Source: Azospirillum sp. TSH64
GTDB lineage: Bacteria > Pseudomonadota > Alphaproteobacteria > Azospirillales > Azospirillaceae
Length of the DNA: 64,000 nucleotides
Direction: 5' to 3'
Assembly (NCBI RefSeq): GCF_003116035.1
Contig: NZ_LGQW01000015.1
Coordinates: 4,606,259 to 4,670,258, forward strand
Shown here in pieces: positions 26,467 to 34,975 of this stretch. Within the stretch, counting starts at the first letter, position 1; each line of letters begins with the position of its first letter. The notes under the pieces were generated by a model. The model was not told the origin of the DNA. It saw only the letters and a list, made by a program, of their open reading frames with translations, and searched no databases. The position numbers were made by a program, and so were the translations under genes.

Positions 26467-27381
26467 TCAGAGCTTCGCCGCCTCTTCGCTCAGGCGCTGG
26501 CGCAGCCAGCCATGCGAGGGGGAGCCGGTGTTGCGGCGGTGCCAGATCATCGACATTTCGTAGTCGCCGATGTCGAAGGGCAGCGGGCTGGTCGCCAGCC
26601 CCAGCGCGTCGGCGTACAGACGGGCCAGCCGGGCGGGCAGTGAGGTCAGCATCGGCACCTGCATCAGGATCATCGGGATCGCCAGGAACTGGGTGGTCGA
26701 GGCGGCGACCCGCCGGCTGGTGCCGAGTGCCGCCAGCTCTTCGTCGATGAAGCTGGTCATCCCGCCGCGCAGCGACGGCATCAAATGCGGATAGCGGGTG
26801 TAGTCCTCCAGCCCGATCGGCGGGGTGACCGGCACGAGTTTCGGATTGTACAGACAGGCATGGGTTTCCCGGTAGAGCACCTGCCCGTCGTGCCAGCGCC
26901 GCAGATCCGGCAGATAGCCGATGGCGAGATCGAGGGTGCCGTCGTCCAACGCGTTCAGCATGGCGTCGGGGTCGAGGTTTAGCAGCGACACCGACACGCG
27001 CAGATTGCCTTCCGCCGCATCGCGCAGAATGCCGGTCAGCAGGACCGCCTGCATGGAATCGGTGGTGGAGATGGTGAAGGTCCGTTCCTCCCGCTGGGGA
27101 TCGAAATCCTCCTCCGCCGACAGGGCGCGGGCCGCACCCACCAGCAGGTCGCGCAGGGGTTCGGCCAGACGCTGGGCGCGCGGCGTCGGCTCCATCCGGT
27201 TGCCGGTGCGCACGAACAGCGGGTCGCCCACCAGGGTGCGCAACCGGCCCAGCGCGTGGCTGACCGCCGATTGGCTGACGCCCAGCGCCTCGGCCGCGCG
27301 GGAAACGTTGCGGGTCTCTAGCAGCGCGTCGAACACCTTTACCAGGTTGAGGTCGAGCGCCGGGTTATGAATTGCTTTCAT
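26467..27381 (-). CDS. LysR-family transcriptional regulator (NodD-like)
   Basis: A 304-residue DNA-binding regulator. The winged helix is at residues about 10-65 (LVKVFDALLETRNVSRAAEA, LGVSQSAVSHALGRLRTLVG), and the NodD-like effector domain follows (TTDSMQAVLLTGILRDAAEG; IGYLPDLRRWHDG). It is transcribed away from the molybdenum hydroxylase genes, the standard layout for a LysR regulator and its target, so it probably controls them. The ATG at 27381 is preferred to the TTG 15 bases upstream. A palindrome at 27388-27411 overlaps its translation start region. Confidence 0.92.
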   Translation of the reverse strand: MKAIHNPALDLNLVKVFDALLETRNVSRAAEALGVSQSAVSHALGRLRTLVGDPLFVRTGNRMEPTPRAQRLAEPLRDLLVGAARALSAEEDFDPQREERTFTISTTDSMQAVLLTGILRDAAEGNLRVSVSLLNLDPDAMLNALDDGTLDLAIGYLPDLRRWHDGQVLYRETHACLYNPKLVPVTPPIGLEDYTRYPHLMPSLRGGMTSFIDEELAALGTSRRVAASTTQFLAIPMILMQVPMLTSLPARLARLYADALGLATSPLPFDIGDYEMSMIWHRRNTGSPSHGWLRQRLSEEAAKL

Positions 27382-27387
27382 GACGAT

Positions 27388-27411
27388 ATGAACCAAAGCG
27401 TCCTAGTTCAT
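27388..27411. promoter_or_regulatory. Candidate LysR-type operator
   Basis: ATGAAC-N12-GTTCAT is a perfect 6-bp inverted repeat just upstream of the lysR start, in the 200-base region shared with the hydroxylase operon. Position and spacing suit autoregulation and divergent activation. Confidence 0.5.
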
Positions 27412-27582
27412 TGTGCACTGGACGGTGTATTCTGTCTAGCCAGCGCTGATCCAACAGCCATCAATCAAAAAAACCATATTCCGTAGCCAACGCCCGCAAC
27501 CGGGCAGCGGACCTGTCGTCGTCCTTCCTCCAATCGTCGGGGCAGGCCGGTGGTTCCGTTCAGGGAGAAAGAGGCAAGAGCC

Positions 27583-28044
27583 ATGGTTCGCATCAACGTC
27601 AACGGCGAGGAGCGTCAGGTCGACGTTCCCGAGGACATGCCGCTCCTGTGGGTTCTGCGGGACGAGCTTAACATGACCGGCACCAAGTTCGGCTGCGGCA
27701 TCGCCCAGTGCGGCGCCTGCACCGTCCATGTCGACGGCACGCCGACCCGCGCCTGCCAGACCCCGGTCGGCATGCTGACGCCGGACAGCAAGATCACCAC
27801 CATCGAAGGCGTCAAGGGCAAGGCCGCCCAGGCGGTCCAGGCGGCGTGGCAGAAGCTGGACGTCGTCCAGTGCGGCTATTGCCAGTCGGGCCAGATCATG
27901 AGCGCCGTGGCGCTGCTGACCGACAACCAGAACCCGACCGACCAGGACATCGACGCGGCGATGGACGGCAATGTCTGCCGCTGCGCCACCTATGTCCGCA
28001 TCCGCGCGGCGATCAAGGATGCCGCCCAGACGATGAGGGCCTGA
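27583..28044 (+). CDS. iorA: Molybdenum hydroxylase small [2Fe-2S] subunit
   Basis: A 153-residue electron-transfer subunit of the isoquinoline 1-oxidoreductase/aldehyde oxidase type. The plant-type [2Fe-2S] motif is [16 protein letters not shown], and the second cluster domain has CGYCQSGQ and [12 protein letters not shown]. The ATG at 27583 has AAAGAGG upstream; an ATG 33 bases earlier lacks a ribosome site. It is followed 3 bases later by the large subunit. The symbol reflects family resemblance; the true substrate may be another N-heterocycle or an aldehyde. Confidence 0.88.
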   Translation: MVRINVNGEERQVDVPEDMPLLWVLRDELNMTGTKFGCGIAQCGACTVHVDGTPTRACQTPVGMLTPDSKITTIEGVKGKAAQAVQAAWQKLDVVQCGYCQSGQIMSAVALLTDNQNPTDQDIDAAMDGNVCRCATYVRIRAAIKDAAQTMRA

Positions 28045-28047
28045 TCC

Positions 28048-30300
28048 ATGCTGCATCATCTGATCCGTCAGGCCGCACAGAATGGTTTTGGCGACGGGCT
28101 GTCGCTCACGCCGCTGCCCGCCCCGTCGCGCCGTGGTTTCCTGAAGGCCATCGGCGCCGGTGCCGGCGTTCTGGTGGTCGGCGCGCATCTGCCGATGCCG
28201 GCGCTGGCCGCCGAAGCGGCGCCCAAGATCATCGGCCCGGCCGACCCGCGCCCGCACGCCTTCGTCATCGTGGCGCCGGACAATACCGTTACCGTGCTGG
28301 CCAAGCATCTGGACAAGGGCCAGGGCATCGTCACCGGCATCGCCACCATTGCGGCCGAGGAGCTTGACGCCGATTGGGCCCAGGTGCGCGGCGCCTTCGC
28401 TCCGGCCGATGCCAAGCTGTACGCCAATCATTTCTTCGGCATCCAGGGCACCGGCGGCTCGACCGCCGTCGCCAACAGCTGGGACGAGCTGCGCATGGCC
28501 GGCGCCGCCGCCCGCGCCATGCTGGTTGCCGCCGCTGCCGTGCGGTGGAAGGTTCCGGCCGGCGAAGTGACGGTGTCGAAGGGCGTGGTCCGCCATGCCG
28601 CCAGCAACCGCAGCGCCACCTTCGGCGAACTGGCGGAGGAGGCATCCAAGCTGCCGGTGCCGCAGCAGGTCAAGCTGAAGGAGCAGAAGGACTATGTGCT
28701 GATCGGCAAGCCGGACCTGCACCGGCTGGACCACATCAGCAAGACCAACGGCACCGCCATCTTCTCGATGGACATCCGCCGCCCCGGTCAGGTGACGGCG
28801 GTGCTGGCGCGCAGCCCGCGCTTCGGCGGCACGGTGAAGAGCGTCGACGATGCCGCCGCCCGCAAGGTGCCGGGCGTCATCGAGGTGATCAGCCTGCCGG
28901 TCGGCGTCGCGGTGATCGCCAAGAATACCTGGGCCGCCATGAAGGGCCGAGAGGCGCTGACGGTCGCCTGGGACGATGGCAAGGCCGAGACCCGCGGCAC
29001 CGACGCCATGCTGGCCGACTACCGCAAGGCGGCGGAAAAGCCGGGCTCGGTCGCGGCGAACAAGGGCGATGCCGACAAGGCGATCGCCGATGCCAAGGCC
29101 AAGGGCGGCCATGCGGTGGACGGCGAGTTCGTCTTCCCCTACCTCGCCCATGCGCCGATGGAGCCGCTGAACGCCGTGGTGGCGCTGAACCCGGAGGGTG
29201 GCTGCACCATCTGGGCCGGATCGCAGTTCCAGACGGTCGAGCAGATGACCGCCGCCCACATCCTGGGCTGCAAGCCGGAGCAGGTGAAGATCGAGACGCA
29301 GTGGGCCGGCGGCAGCTTCGGCCGGCGCGCCACCACCAACGCCGACTACATCGCCGAGGCGGTGATGATCGCCAAGGCCTATCCCAAGGCCCCGGTGCAT
29401 CTGGTCTGGACTCGCGAGGACGACATCAAGGGCGGCCGCTACCGCCCGCTGTTCCTGCACAGGATCACCGCGGCGGTCGACGCCAAGGGTGCGCTCGTCG
29501 GTTGGAAGCAGCGCATCGTCGGCCAGAGCTTCATGGCCGGCACGCCGTTCGAGGCGGTGATGGTCAAGGACGGCGTCGATGCGACGATGGTCGAGGGCGC
29601 CTCGGACATGGCCTATCCGGTGGCGAACCTCGCGGTCGATGCCCACACTGTCGCCTCGCCGGTCACCACCCTGTGGTGGCGGTCTGTCGGGCACACCCAC
29701 ACGGCTTATGCCAAGGAGGTGATGATCGACCGCCTCGCCAAGGCGGCCGGCAAGGACCCGGTGGCCTTCCGCATGGAAATGCTGAAGGACCATCCGCGTC
29801 TGGCCGGCGTGCTGAAGCTGGCAGCTGAGAAGGCCGGCTGGGGCCAGCCCTTGGCGCAGGGCAAGGGCCGCGGCGTCGCCGTCCATGAGAGCTTCAACAC
29901 CTATGTCGCCCATGTCGCCGACGTGACGGTCGATGCCAAGGGCCAGATCAAGGTGGACCGGATCGTCGTCGCCGTCGATTGCGGCGAGGTCGTCAACCCG
30001 GACATCGTCAAGGCCCAGATGGAGGGTGGTGCCGGCTGGGGCATCGGCCATGCGCTGCGCGGCGAGATCACCATGACCGACGGCGTGGTCGATCAGGCCA
30101 ACTTCGACAGCTACCTGCCGCTGCGGATGTCCGACATGCCGGTGGTCGAGGTCCACATCGTGCCGTCGCACGAGCGGCCGACCGGCGCCGGCGAGCCGGG
30201 CGTCCCGACCGTGGCACCGGCGGTGGCGAACGCCGTCTTCTCGGTGACCGGCCAGCCCTTGCAGACGCTGCCCTTCAGCCGGGGCGGCATCGTCAGCTGA
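28048..30300 (+). CDS. iorB: Molybdenum hydroxylase large (molybdopterin) subunit
   Basis: A 750-residue catalytic subunit. A twin-arginine signal (SRRGFLKAIGAGAGVLVVG) at about residues 30-48 predicts export of the folded complex with its small subunit, which has no signal of its own. The Mo-cofactor domains show GGSFGRRATTNADYIAEAVM, SHERPTGAGEPGVPTVAPAV and the catalytic-glutamate region GEPGVP. This matches isoquinoline 1-oxidoreductase-beta and related membrane-side aldehyde dehydrogenases. The usual third subunit, a multi-haem cytochrome c, is not seen downstream, so the electron acceptor is unknown. Confidence 0.88.
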   Translation: MLHHLIRQAAQNGFGDGLSLTPLPAPSRRGFLKAIGAGAGVLVVGAHLPMPALAAEAAPKIIGPADPRPHAFVIVAPDNTVTVLAKHLDKGQGIVTGIATIAAEELDADWAQVRGAFAPADAKLYANHFFGIQGTGGSTAVANSWDELRMAGAAARAMLVAAAAVRWKVPAGEVTVSKGVVRHAASNRSATFGELAEEASKLPVPQQVKLKEQKDYVLIGKPDLHRLDHISKTNGTAIFSMDIRRPGQVTAVLARSPRFGGTVKSVDDAAARKVPGVIEVISLPVGVAVIAKNTWAAMKGREALTVAWDDGKAETRGTDAMLADYRKAAEKPGSVAANKGDADKAIADAKAKGGHAVDGEFVFPYLAHAPMEPLNAVVALNPEGGCTIWAGSQFQTVEQMTAAHILGCKPEQVKIETQWAGGSFGRRATTNADYIAEAVMIAKAYPKAPVHLVWTREDDIKGGRYRPLFLHRITAAVDAKGALVGWKQRIVGQSFMAGTPFEAVMVKDGVDATMVEGASDMAYPVANLAVDAHTVASPVTTLWWRSVGHTHTAYAKEVMIDRLAKAAGKDPVAFRMEMLKDHPRLAGVLKLAAEKAGWGQPLAQGKGRGVAVHESFNTYVAHVADVTVDAKGQIKVDRIVVAVDCGEVVNPDIVKAQMEGGAGWGIGHALRGEITMTDGVVDQANFDSYLPLRMSDMPVVEVHIVPSHERPTGAGEPGVPTVAPAVANAVFSVTGQPLQTLPFSRGGIVS

Positions 30301-30310
30301 GACGGGGCGG

Positions 30311-30754
30311 CTAAGGCGAGGCTTTGTCCGAGACTGCAACGATTCCGGCCGTCCGCGCGGCGGCCGGGATCGTTGCGGGCGGGTAGGCGGGCCAGCCATG
30401 GTCGACCAGCAGCTTCACTGCGGGATCCGGTTGCACAGGGCCGGCGGGGACGGGAGTCTCCGCCGGCCCTTTTTTGTGGGGCGGATCGAGATGCAGAAGC
30501 CGGGCGAGCTGCCGGTAATGGGTGTCCGTCAAGGGTGATGGGGGAAGCCGCGGTCCCCAAGGGTCTTTCCAGGGTTCTGTCGCGGCGGTCGCAGGCGTCA
30601 GCACCGTGAGATAGCAGGCCGCCCGCAGAACCCCTGCCATCAGCAGGACGGCCAGCGCCAGGATTGCCCAATGGCGGCGGCGCAGCCGCAGGGCGACCCT
30701 GTCGGTCTGCGGTGCCTGTTGGTCAACGGGACGGGTTCGGGCGGTCGCGGTCAT
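30311..30754 (-). CDS. Hypothetical single-pass membrane protein
   Basis: An approximately 147-residue open frame convergent with the hydroxylase operon. It has a basic N-terminus, one membrane helix (WAILALAVLLMAGVLRAACY) and a proline-rich hydrophilic tail (DPPHKKGPAETPVPAGP). No family is recognised. The ATG at 30754 has no clear ribosome site. Its 3' end coincides with the hairpin at 30336-30376. Codon pattern is plausible but the gene is unproven. Confidence 0.45.
   Translation of the reverse strand: MTATARTRPVDQQAPQTDRVALRLRRRHWAILALAVLLMAGVLRAACYLTVLTPATAATEPWKDPWGPRLPPSPLTDTHYRQLARLLHLDPPHKKGPAETPVPAGPVQPDPAVKLLVDHGWPAYPPATIPAAARTAGIVAVSDKASP
30336..30376. terminator. Strong hairpin after the hydroxylase operon
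   Basis: GCAACGAT-TCCGGCCG pairs with CGGCCGG-G-ATCGTTGC around a GC-rich loop, 35 bases past the large-subunit stop. There is no U tract in either direction. It also lies in the coding end of the convergent hypothetical gene. Confidence 0.45.
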
Positions 30755-30934
30755 GCGGGGCACAGCATGGCTCAAGCCGGTATCGGCCTGCCCGGCCTTT
30801 CCCGGCGAGATGCCGGGGCAGGGGGAGTGCCCCCCGCGTCCCGTCCTGACCGGCCGGCATTCTCCGTCCGGACAACAATCCCTGCCGCCTCCCCAGGAAT
30901 TGCAACGGAGGCGACATCTCCGTCGGAGACGGGT

Positions 30935-31519
30935 TCAGGCAAGCCGGCGACGCCCGATTTCCGCCCGTACCTCGCGGAACCAGTGCAGCTTGTCCTCGAA
31001 GGGCAGGCGGGCGAGGCCGCTCGGCGACGGCACGACCACATCGGCGACGCCGTCGAACAGGCTGCGCTCCTGCACGCCCCAGGGCGCGTCGGGCAGGCCG
31101 GTCGCCGCCAGATAGACGCCCTTGCCGGTATAGGCCAGCACCCGCGGCCGGACGAAGCCGACGATCCGCGCCAGCCGCGGCACCCCACCGCGCAGCTCCG
31201 CCCGCGACAGCTCAGCGGCGCTGGCGGTGGCACGGGCGACGAGGTTGGTGGAGCCGAGCCCGATGGCCGGCAGGGTGATGTCCTCCTCCGGCCGGTAGAG
31301 GCGCGGCGTCAGCCCGGCCTCATGCAGCAGGCGCCAGAACTGGTTGCCGCGCCCGGCATAGTGATGGCCGAGCGCGCCGGAGCGCAGGCCGGGGTTGAAG
31401 CCGACGAACAGGCATTCGAGCCCTGGCGCCACGATGTCCGGCAGCGGCCCGGCGGGAGGCGGCAATCCCGGCGGGGCCGGGGTCAGGGGCGGGGCCGGAA
31501 CATCGTCGAACAGGTCCAT
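30935..31519 (-). CDS. mug: Mug-type G:T/U mismatch-specific DNA glycosylase
   Basis: A 194-residue base-excision repair enzyme that removes uracil or thymine mispaired with guanine, and ethenocytosine. The active-site segment is VGFNPGLRSGALGHHYAGRG, with the asparagine of GxNP as in the Mug/TDG family. The DNA-intercalation/finger motif near the C-terminus is VVPSPSGLARLPFEDKL. The ATG at 31519 (MDLFDDVPAPPL) is chosen; an extra 19 codons upstream look non-coding. It follows the GMC oxidoreductase gene by about 50 bases on the same strand. Confidence 0.9.
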   Translation of the reverse strand: MDLFDDVPAPPLTPAPPGLPPPAGPLPDIVAPGLECLFVGFNPGLRSGALGHHYAGRGNQFWRLLHEAGLTPRLYRPEEDITLPAIGLGSTNLVARATASAAELSRAELRGGVPRLARIVGFVRPRVLAYTGKGVYLAATGLPDAPWGVQERSLFDGVADVVVPSPSGLARLPFEDKLHWFREVRAEIGRRRLA

Positions 31520-31572
31520 GGCAATCGAATCCTCTCCGCAAGGGAGAGCAATATAGGACGCCGCCGCCCCGC

Positions 31573-33264
31573 TCAAAGCGAGGCGGCGACCGCGGGTGCG
31601 GGGGGGCTGCCGCGTTCATCCTGCAACAGGGCCAGGACGCGGTCGGTCAGGCGCAGGGCCAGCGCCACGATGGTCATGGTCGGGTGGTCGGCGCCCATGG
31701 TCGGGAAGACGGAACTGCCGGCGATGTAGAGGTTGCCGACGCCATGGACGCGCCCATCGGGATCGACCACGCCGTGGCGCGGCGAGTCATGCATCCGTGT
31801 GGTGCCCATATGGTGCCAGCACCAGCCGACGTCGGCCATCGTCGCCTCGGCCGTGTTCTCCCCGTCCTCCACCGTGATCAGGCCGCGGCGCAGCAGATCC
31901 TCGCGCAGCAGGCGCTGGGTTTCGCTGGCGCCCCAGCGGTCCTGCGCGGTCAGGCGCCAGTCCACCTTGGGCAGGTTGCGGCCGAACGGATCGGTGGCGT
32001 GGTCCAGCGTCACCCGGCTTTCTGGGTTGGGCACCGGTTCCAGCACCGTTTCCAGGGTGAAGCGGCGGGGCAGCCAGCCCGGATCGATGGTGCTGTCGAA
32101 CAGCGCATGGGCCAGCTGCGGCATGCTGCGCAGGATGCGCGGGCCGGCGTTGCGCAGCAGGCTCGCCGCCTCGTCCTCCGACACGCCGAAGCGGCGGCAA
32201 CGGTGGCGCGACGGCAGGAGCCGCAGGTCGCGCATCGCCTTGAAGGCGTCCAGTGCCGCCGAATGGTAGGAGGCGACCAGATATGTCCGGGAATTGGGCA
32301 GCGCATGCCGTTCCTGGAGATCCTCGGTCGGCGACAGCGCCAGCGCGATCGACGGGTGCGGCCGCCGCAGCCGCCGCCGGGCGAGGCACAGGCTGACGTC
32401 GTAGAGCGTGCGGTGATGCCCCTGCCGGGTCAGGCGGATCGGCGAGGTCTTGAAGCGCGGGTGATCGGCGAAATAGCGGCCGACCAGATCGCTGCCGTTG
32501 CCCAGACCGGCAGCCTGCACCTTGTTGGACAGCAGCAGGATGCGCGCATTCTCGATGCCGCCGCAGCCCAGCACGAACAGCCGGGCGCCGACGGTGAAGC
32601 CGGGGCCGTCCAGGGTGCGGACCTGCACCCGCTCCACCGCCGTTGCCGAATGGTTGGTGTCCAGCCCGGTGACGTTGGCGTTCAGGAAGGCGGTGATGTT
32701 GGCGGCCCGTCCGATTTCGGCGCGATAGGCCTCGCCCATGCGGATCGGCGGGCTGAGCTGGGCGACGCGGTTCTCGAAGGCGCTGGCGCTGCCGTCCTCG
32801 TTCTCCACCGGAATAAGCTCGGTCTTCGGTCCGCGGACCTGCTCCATCCAGTAATCGCTGTCGTACTCGAAGGGGCCGAGGCCGAGCACGCTGTGCGAGC
32901 GCTCGTAATAGGGCATCATCGTGTCGCGCGGGATCGGCCAGCCGCTGCCGGGGATCCAGGGGCGCTCGGCGAAGTCAGTCCGCTCCAGCGGGCGGGAGAA
33001 GCCGCCCCAGCAATTGGTGCTGCCGCCGAGATAGCGGCTGCGCGCGGTGGTCAGCCGCTCATAGGGCAGGCCGACGTTGCGGCCGGCATACAGCGCCTGG
33101 GAAATGCCGTCGACCTCCAGCCCGCCGCCTTCCAGCAGGACGACGCTCAAGCTGCCGCCCGCCAGTTCGCGCGCGATGGTCAGGCCGGCGGCACCGCCAC
33201 CGATCACGCACAGATCGCAGTCGATGTGCGTGCCGTTCAGGACATGGCGGGCATCACGAAGCAA
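31573..33264 (-). CDS. GMC-family FAD oxidoreductase
   Basis: A 563-residue flavoprotein. The N-terminal FAD site is DLCVIGGGAAGLTIARELAG, followed by RYLGGSTNCWGGFSRPLE, the GMC FAD-contact motif. The C-terminal GMC domain holds the catalytic His region CWHHMGTTRMHDSPRHGVVD and GNLYIAGSSVFPTMGADHPT. Related enzymes oxidise sugars, polyols or alcohols; bacterial homologues often sit in carbohydrate loci. There is no signal peptide and no dedicated electron-transfer partner is adjacent, so substrate and acceptor are unknown. Confidence 0.9.
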   Translation of the reverse strand: MLRDARHVLNGTHIDCDLCVIGGGAAGLTIARELAGGSLSVVLLEGGGLEVDGISQALYAGRNVGLPYERLTTARSRYLGGSTNCWGGFSRPLERTDFAERPWIPGSGWPIPRDTMMPYYERSHSVLGLGPFEYDSDYWMEQVRGPKTELIPVENEDGSASAFENRVAQLSPPIRMGEAYRAEIGRAANITAFLNANVTGLDTNHSATAVERVQVRTLDGPGFTVGARLFVLGCGGIENARILLLSNKVQAAGLGNGSDLVGRYFADHPRFKTSPIRLTRQGHHRTLYDVSLCLARRRLRRPHPSIALALSPTEDLQERHALPNSRTYLVASYHSAALDAFKAMRDLRLLPSRHRCRRFGVSEDEAASLLRNAGPRILRSMPQLAHALFDSTIDPGWLPRRFTLETVLEPVPNPESRVTLDHATDPFGRNLPKVDWRLTAQDRWGASETQRLLREDLLRRGLITVEDGENTAEATMADVGWCWHHMGTTRMHDSPRHGVVDPDGRVHGVGNLYIAGSSVFPTMGADHPTMTIVALALRLTDRVLALLQDERGSPPAPAVAASL

Positions 33265-33447
33265 GCGGGCCTCCGTACTGGGAACATAAGCATACCGGGG
33301 TCATCGGGGTCATAAGCCCCCTTTCTTGCCCCGGACACGTGGCCTAGACCGAGCACTCATTCGGATATACCCCCGGCGCGTCCCCCTTGGTCCGGAGGTC
33401 GCAAAAGCGCGGCACCCCGGACGAACCGGACGGCCCTCGACCGGGAG

Positions 33448-33472
33448 GGAACGACCGCCGCGCCCAACGGTT
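33448..33472 (+). promoter_or_regulatory. EcfG-like general stress promoter
   Basis: GGAAC-N16-GGTT, close to the alphaproteobacterial EcfG consensus GGAAC-N16/17-CGTT. It lies about 97 bases before the DUF4142/PRC gene. The same GGAAC-N16-GGTT form occurs at 43510-43534. Between 33265 and 33447 no other feature is recognised. Confidence 0.55.
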
Positions 33473-33568
33473 GAGAAGGGCAAGAGGGGTGCTTCGGCCC
33501 GGCCGCAGGCTTGGCCGCCCGGCACCGGAAACCTTGCAAGTCCCAATGCAATTCGAGGAACCGCCGCC

Positions 33569-34552
33569 ATGAAACGCCACCATCTTCTCGCGACCGCCGC
33601 TGTGCTCCTGTTCACGGCGCCGGCACTCTCGCTGGCCCAGACGCCGGCCCCGGCCAAGACCGTGACCGAGAAGGGCCAGTTGGCGCAGCAGGACATGACC
33701 TTCGCCGAAAAGGCGGCGATCAGCGACATGTTTGAAATCCAGGCGGGTAAGCTGGCGCAGGATCAGGCGAAGGAACAGGGCGTCAAGCAGTTCGGCAGCC
33801 ACATGGTGGCCGACCACACCAAGACCTCCGACGCCATGAAGACCATGGCCCGGGAAAAGTCGATGACCCTGCCGACCAAGCTCGATTCCGAACACCAGCA
33901 GAAGCTTGACAAGCTGCGCGGCCTGAAGGGCGACCAGTTCGATTCCGCCTATCTCCAGGGCCAGATGGACGCTCACCAGACCGCCGTCACCCTGTTCCGC
34001 CAGCAGGCGGAGAACGGCAAGGACGCCGACCTGCGGCGCTTCGCCGAACAGAGCCTGCCGACGCTGGAGCAGCATCTGCGTCAGGTCCGCGACCTGCGCC
34101 CGAATGTCGCTTCCGCTGCCGGCGGTGCCGCCCAGCAAAGCACCAGCTTTGAGAAGATGATGGGCAAGGATGTCTATGGCGAGAACGGCAAGAAGCTGGG
34201 CGACGTCGCCGACATCATCCTCGACGCCCAGAGCGGCAAGGCCACCCAGGTGATCCTGAACCGCGGCGGCGTGCTGGGCATCGGCGCCAAGCATGTGGCG
34301 CTGGACTACAACCTGCTGCGTTCCGACAGCGACCGCCTCGTCGCCCGGCAGGTGACCGAGGATCAGGTCAAGCAGATGGCGGAGTTCAAGTACGACGACA
34401 CCACCGTCTCGCTGGGCAAGCGCCATGGCACCAGCAGCGGCAGCAGCGTCGACCACAACGCCACCGGCCACAACACGGGCGCTGCCGGCGGCGACGCGGC
34501 GCATGGCACCGCCAACAGCCTGGACAGCACCCAGCCGCGCAACCCTCAGTAA
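33569..34552 (+). CDS. Secreted DUF4142 and PRC-barrel protein
   Basis: A 327-residue exported protein. The signal peptide is MKRHHLLATAAVLLFTAPAL with cleavage near LAQ. A DUF4142 four-helix domain spans about residues 45-180 (AAISDMFEIQAGKLAQDQAK; QFGSHMVADHTKTSDAMKTM; MDAHQTAVTLFRQQAENG). A PRC-barrel follows (about 200-275: GKDVYGENGKKLGDVADIIL). A Ser/Gly/His-rich disordered tail ends the protein. DUF4142 proteins are ferritin-like stress proteins of the periplasm; function is unproven. GAGGAA lies 8 bases before the ATG, and the upstream EcfG-like element suggests stress induction. Confidence 0.85.
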   Translation: MKRHHLLATAAVLLFTAPALSLAQTPAPAKTVTEKGQLAQQDMTFAEKAAISDMFEIQAGKLAQDQAKEQGVKQFGSHMVADHTKTSDAMKTMAREKSMTLPTKLDSEHQQKLDKLRGLKGDQFDSAYLQGQMDAHQTAVTLFRQQAENGKDADLRRFAEQSLPTLEQHLRQVRDLRPNVASAAGGAAQQSTSFEKMMGKDVYGENGKKLGDVADIILDAQSGKATQVILNRGGVLGIGAKHVALDYNLLRSDSDRLVARQVTEDQVKQMAEFKYDDTTVSLGKRHGTSSGSSVDHNATGHNTGAAGGDAAHGTANSLDSTQPRNPQ

Positions 34553-34654
34553 TCCCGCTTGCCGAGGTCCGTTAGCGATTTCCCAAACCCAGCCGCCCGC
34601 CGCCGGGAGTCCACGTCCCGGCGGTCCGGGTGGTCAACCGATGGAGAACACGCC

Positions 34655-34888
34655 ATGGCGAACGCCAGCAAGAAGCACATGAGCCCCAGCGGGCAGGGCA
34701 AGGGCACCGGCACCGGTGCCACCACCGACCTGCCGGCCGGCGCCATCGGCGACAACATGGTGCTGTCGAACCGCGACAAGTCCCGTCACTCCGACGCTCG
34801 CGGCCTGGACAGCAAGGCCGTGCAGACCGAACAGATGCAGGACCACGCCGCCAACCACAATCCGGACGACGACCGTCCCGAGCAATGA
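34655..34888 (+). CDS. Small hydrophilic protein of unknown function
   Basis: A 77-residue, highly polar, probably disordered protein rich in Lys, Asp, Gly and Asn (MANASKKHMSPSGQGKGTGT at the start). A GGAG ribosome site lies 8 bases upstream of the ATG. It follows the DUF4142/PRC gene by 102 bases on the same strand and is closed by a strong terminator, so the two genes probably form one stress-regulated transcript. No family is recognised. Confidence 0.7.
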   Translation: MANASKKHMSPSGQGKGTGTGATTDLPAGAIGDNMVLSNRDKSRHSDARGLDSKAVQTEQMQDHAANHNPDDDRPEQ

Positions 34889-34920
34889 CGGACAGGTCAG
34901 CCTGATGGCGCCTGTTGAGC

Positions 34921-34948
34921 GGGACCGGCTTGTGCCGGTCCCGTTTTT
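34921..34948 (+). terminator. Strong intrinsic terminator
   Basis: GGGACCGGC-TTGT-GCCGGTCCC followed by GTTTTT: a perfect 9-bp stem with a tetraloop, ending the DUF4142-small protein unit before the convergent TIGR02302 gene. Confidence 0.9.
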
Positions 34949-34975
34949 CATGTCTGCACCGCTGGAAGTGATCCG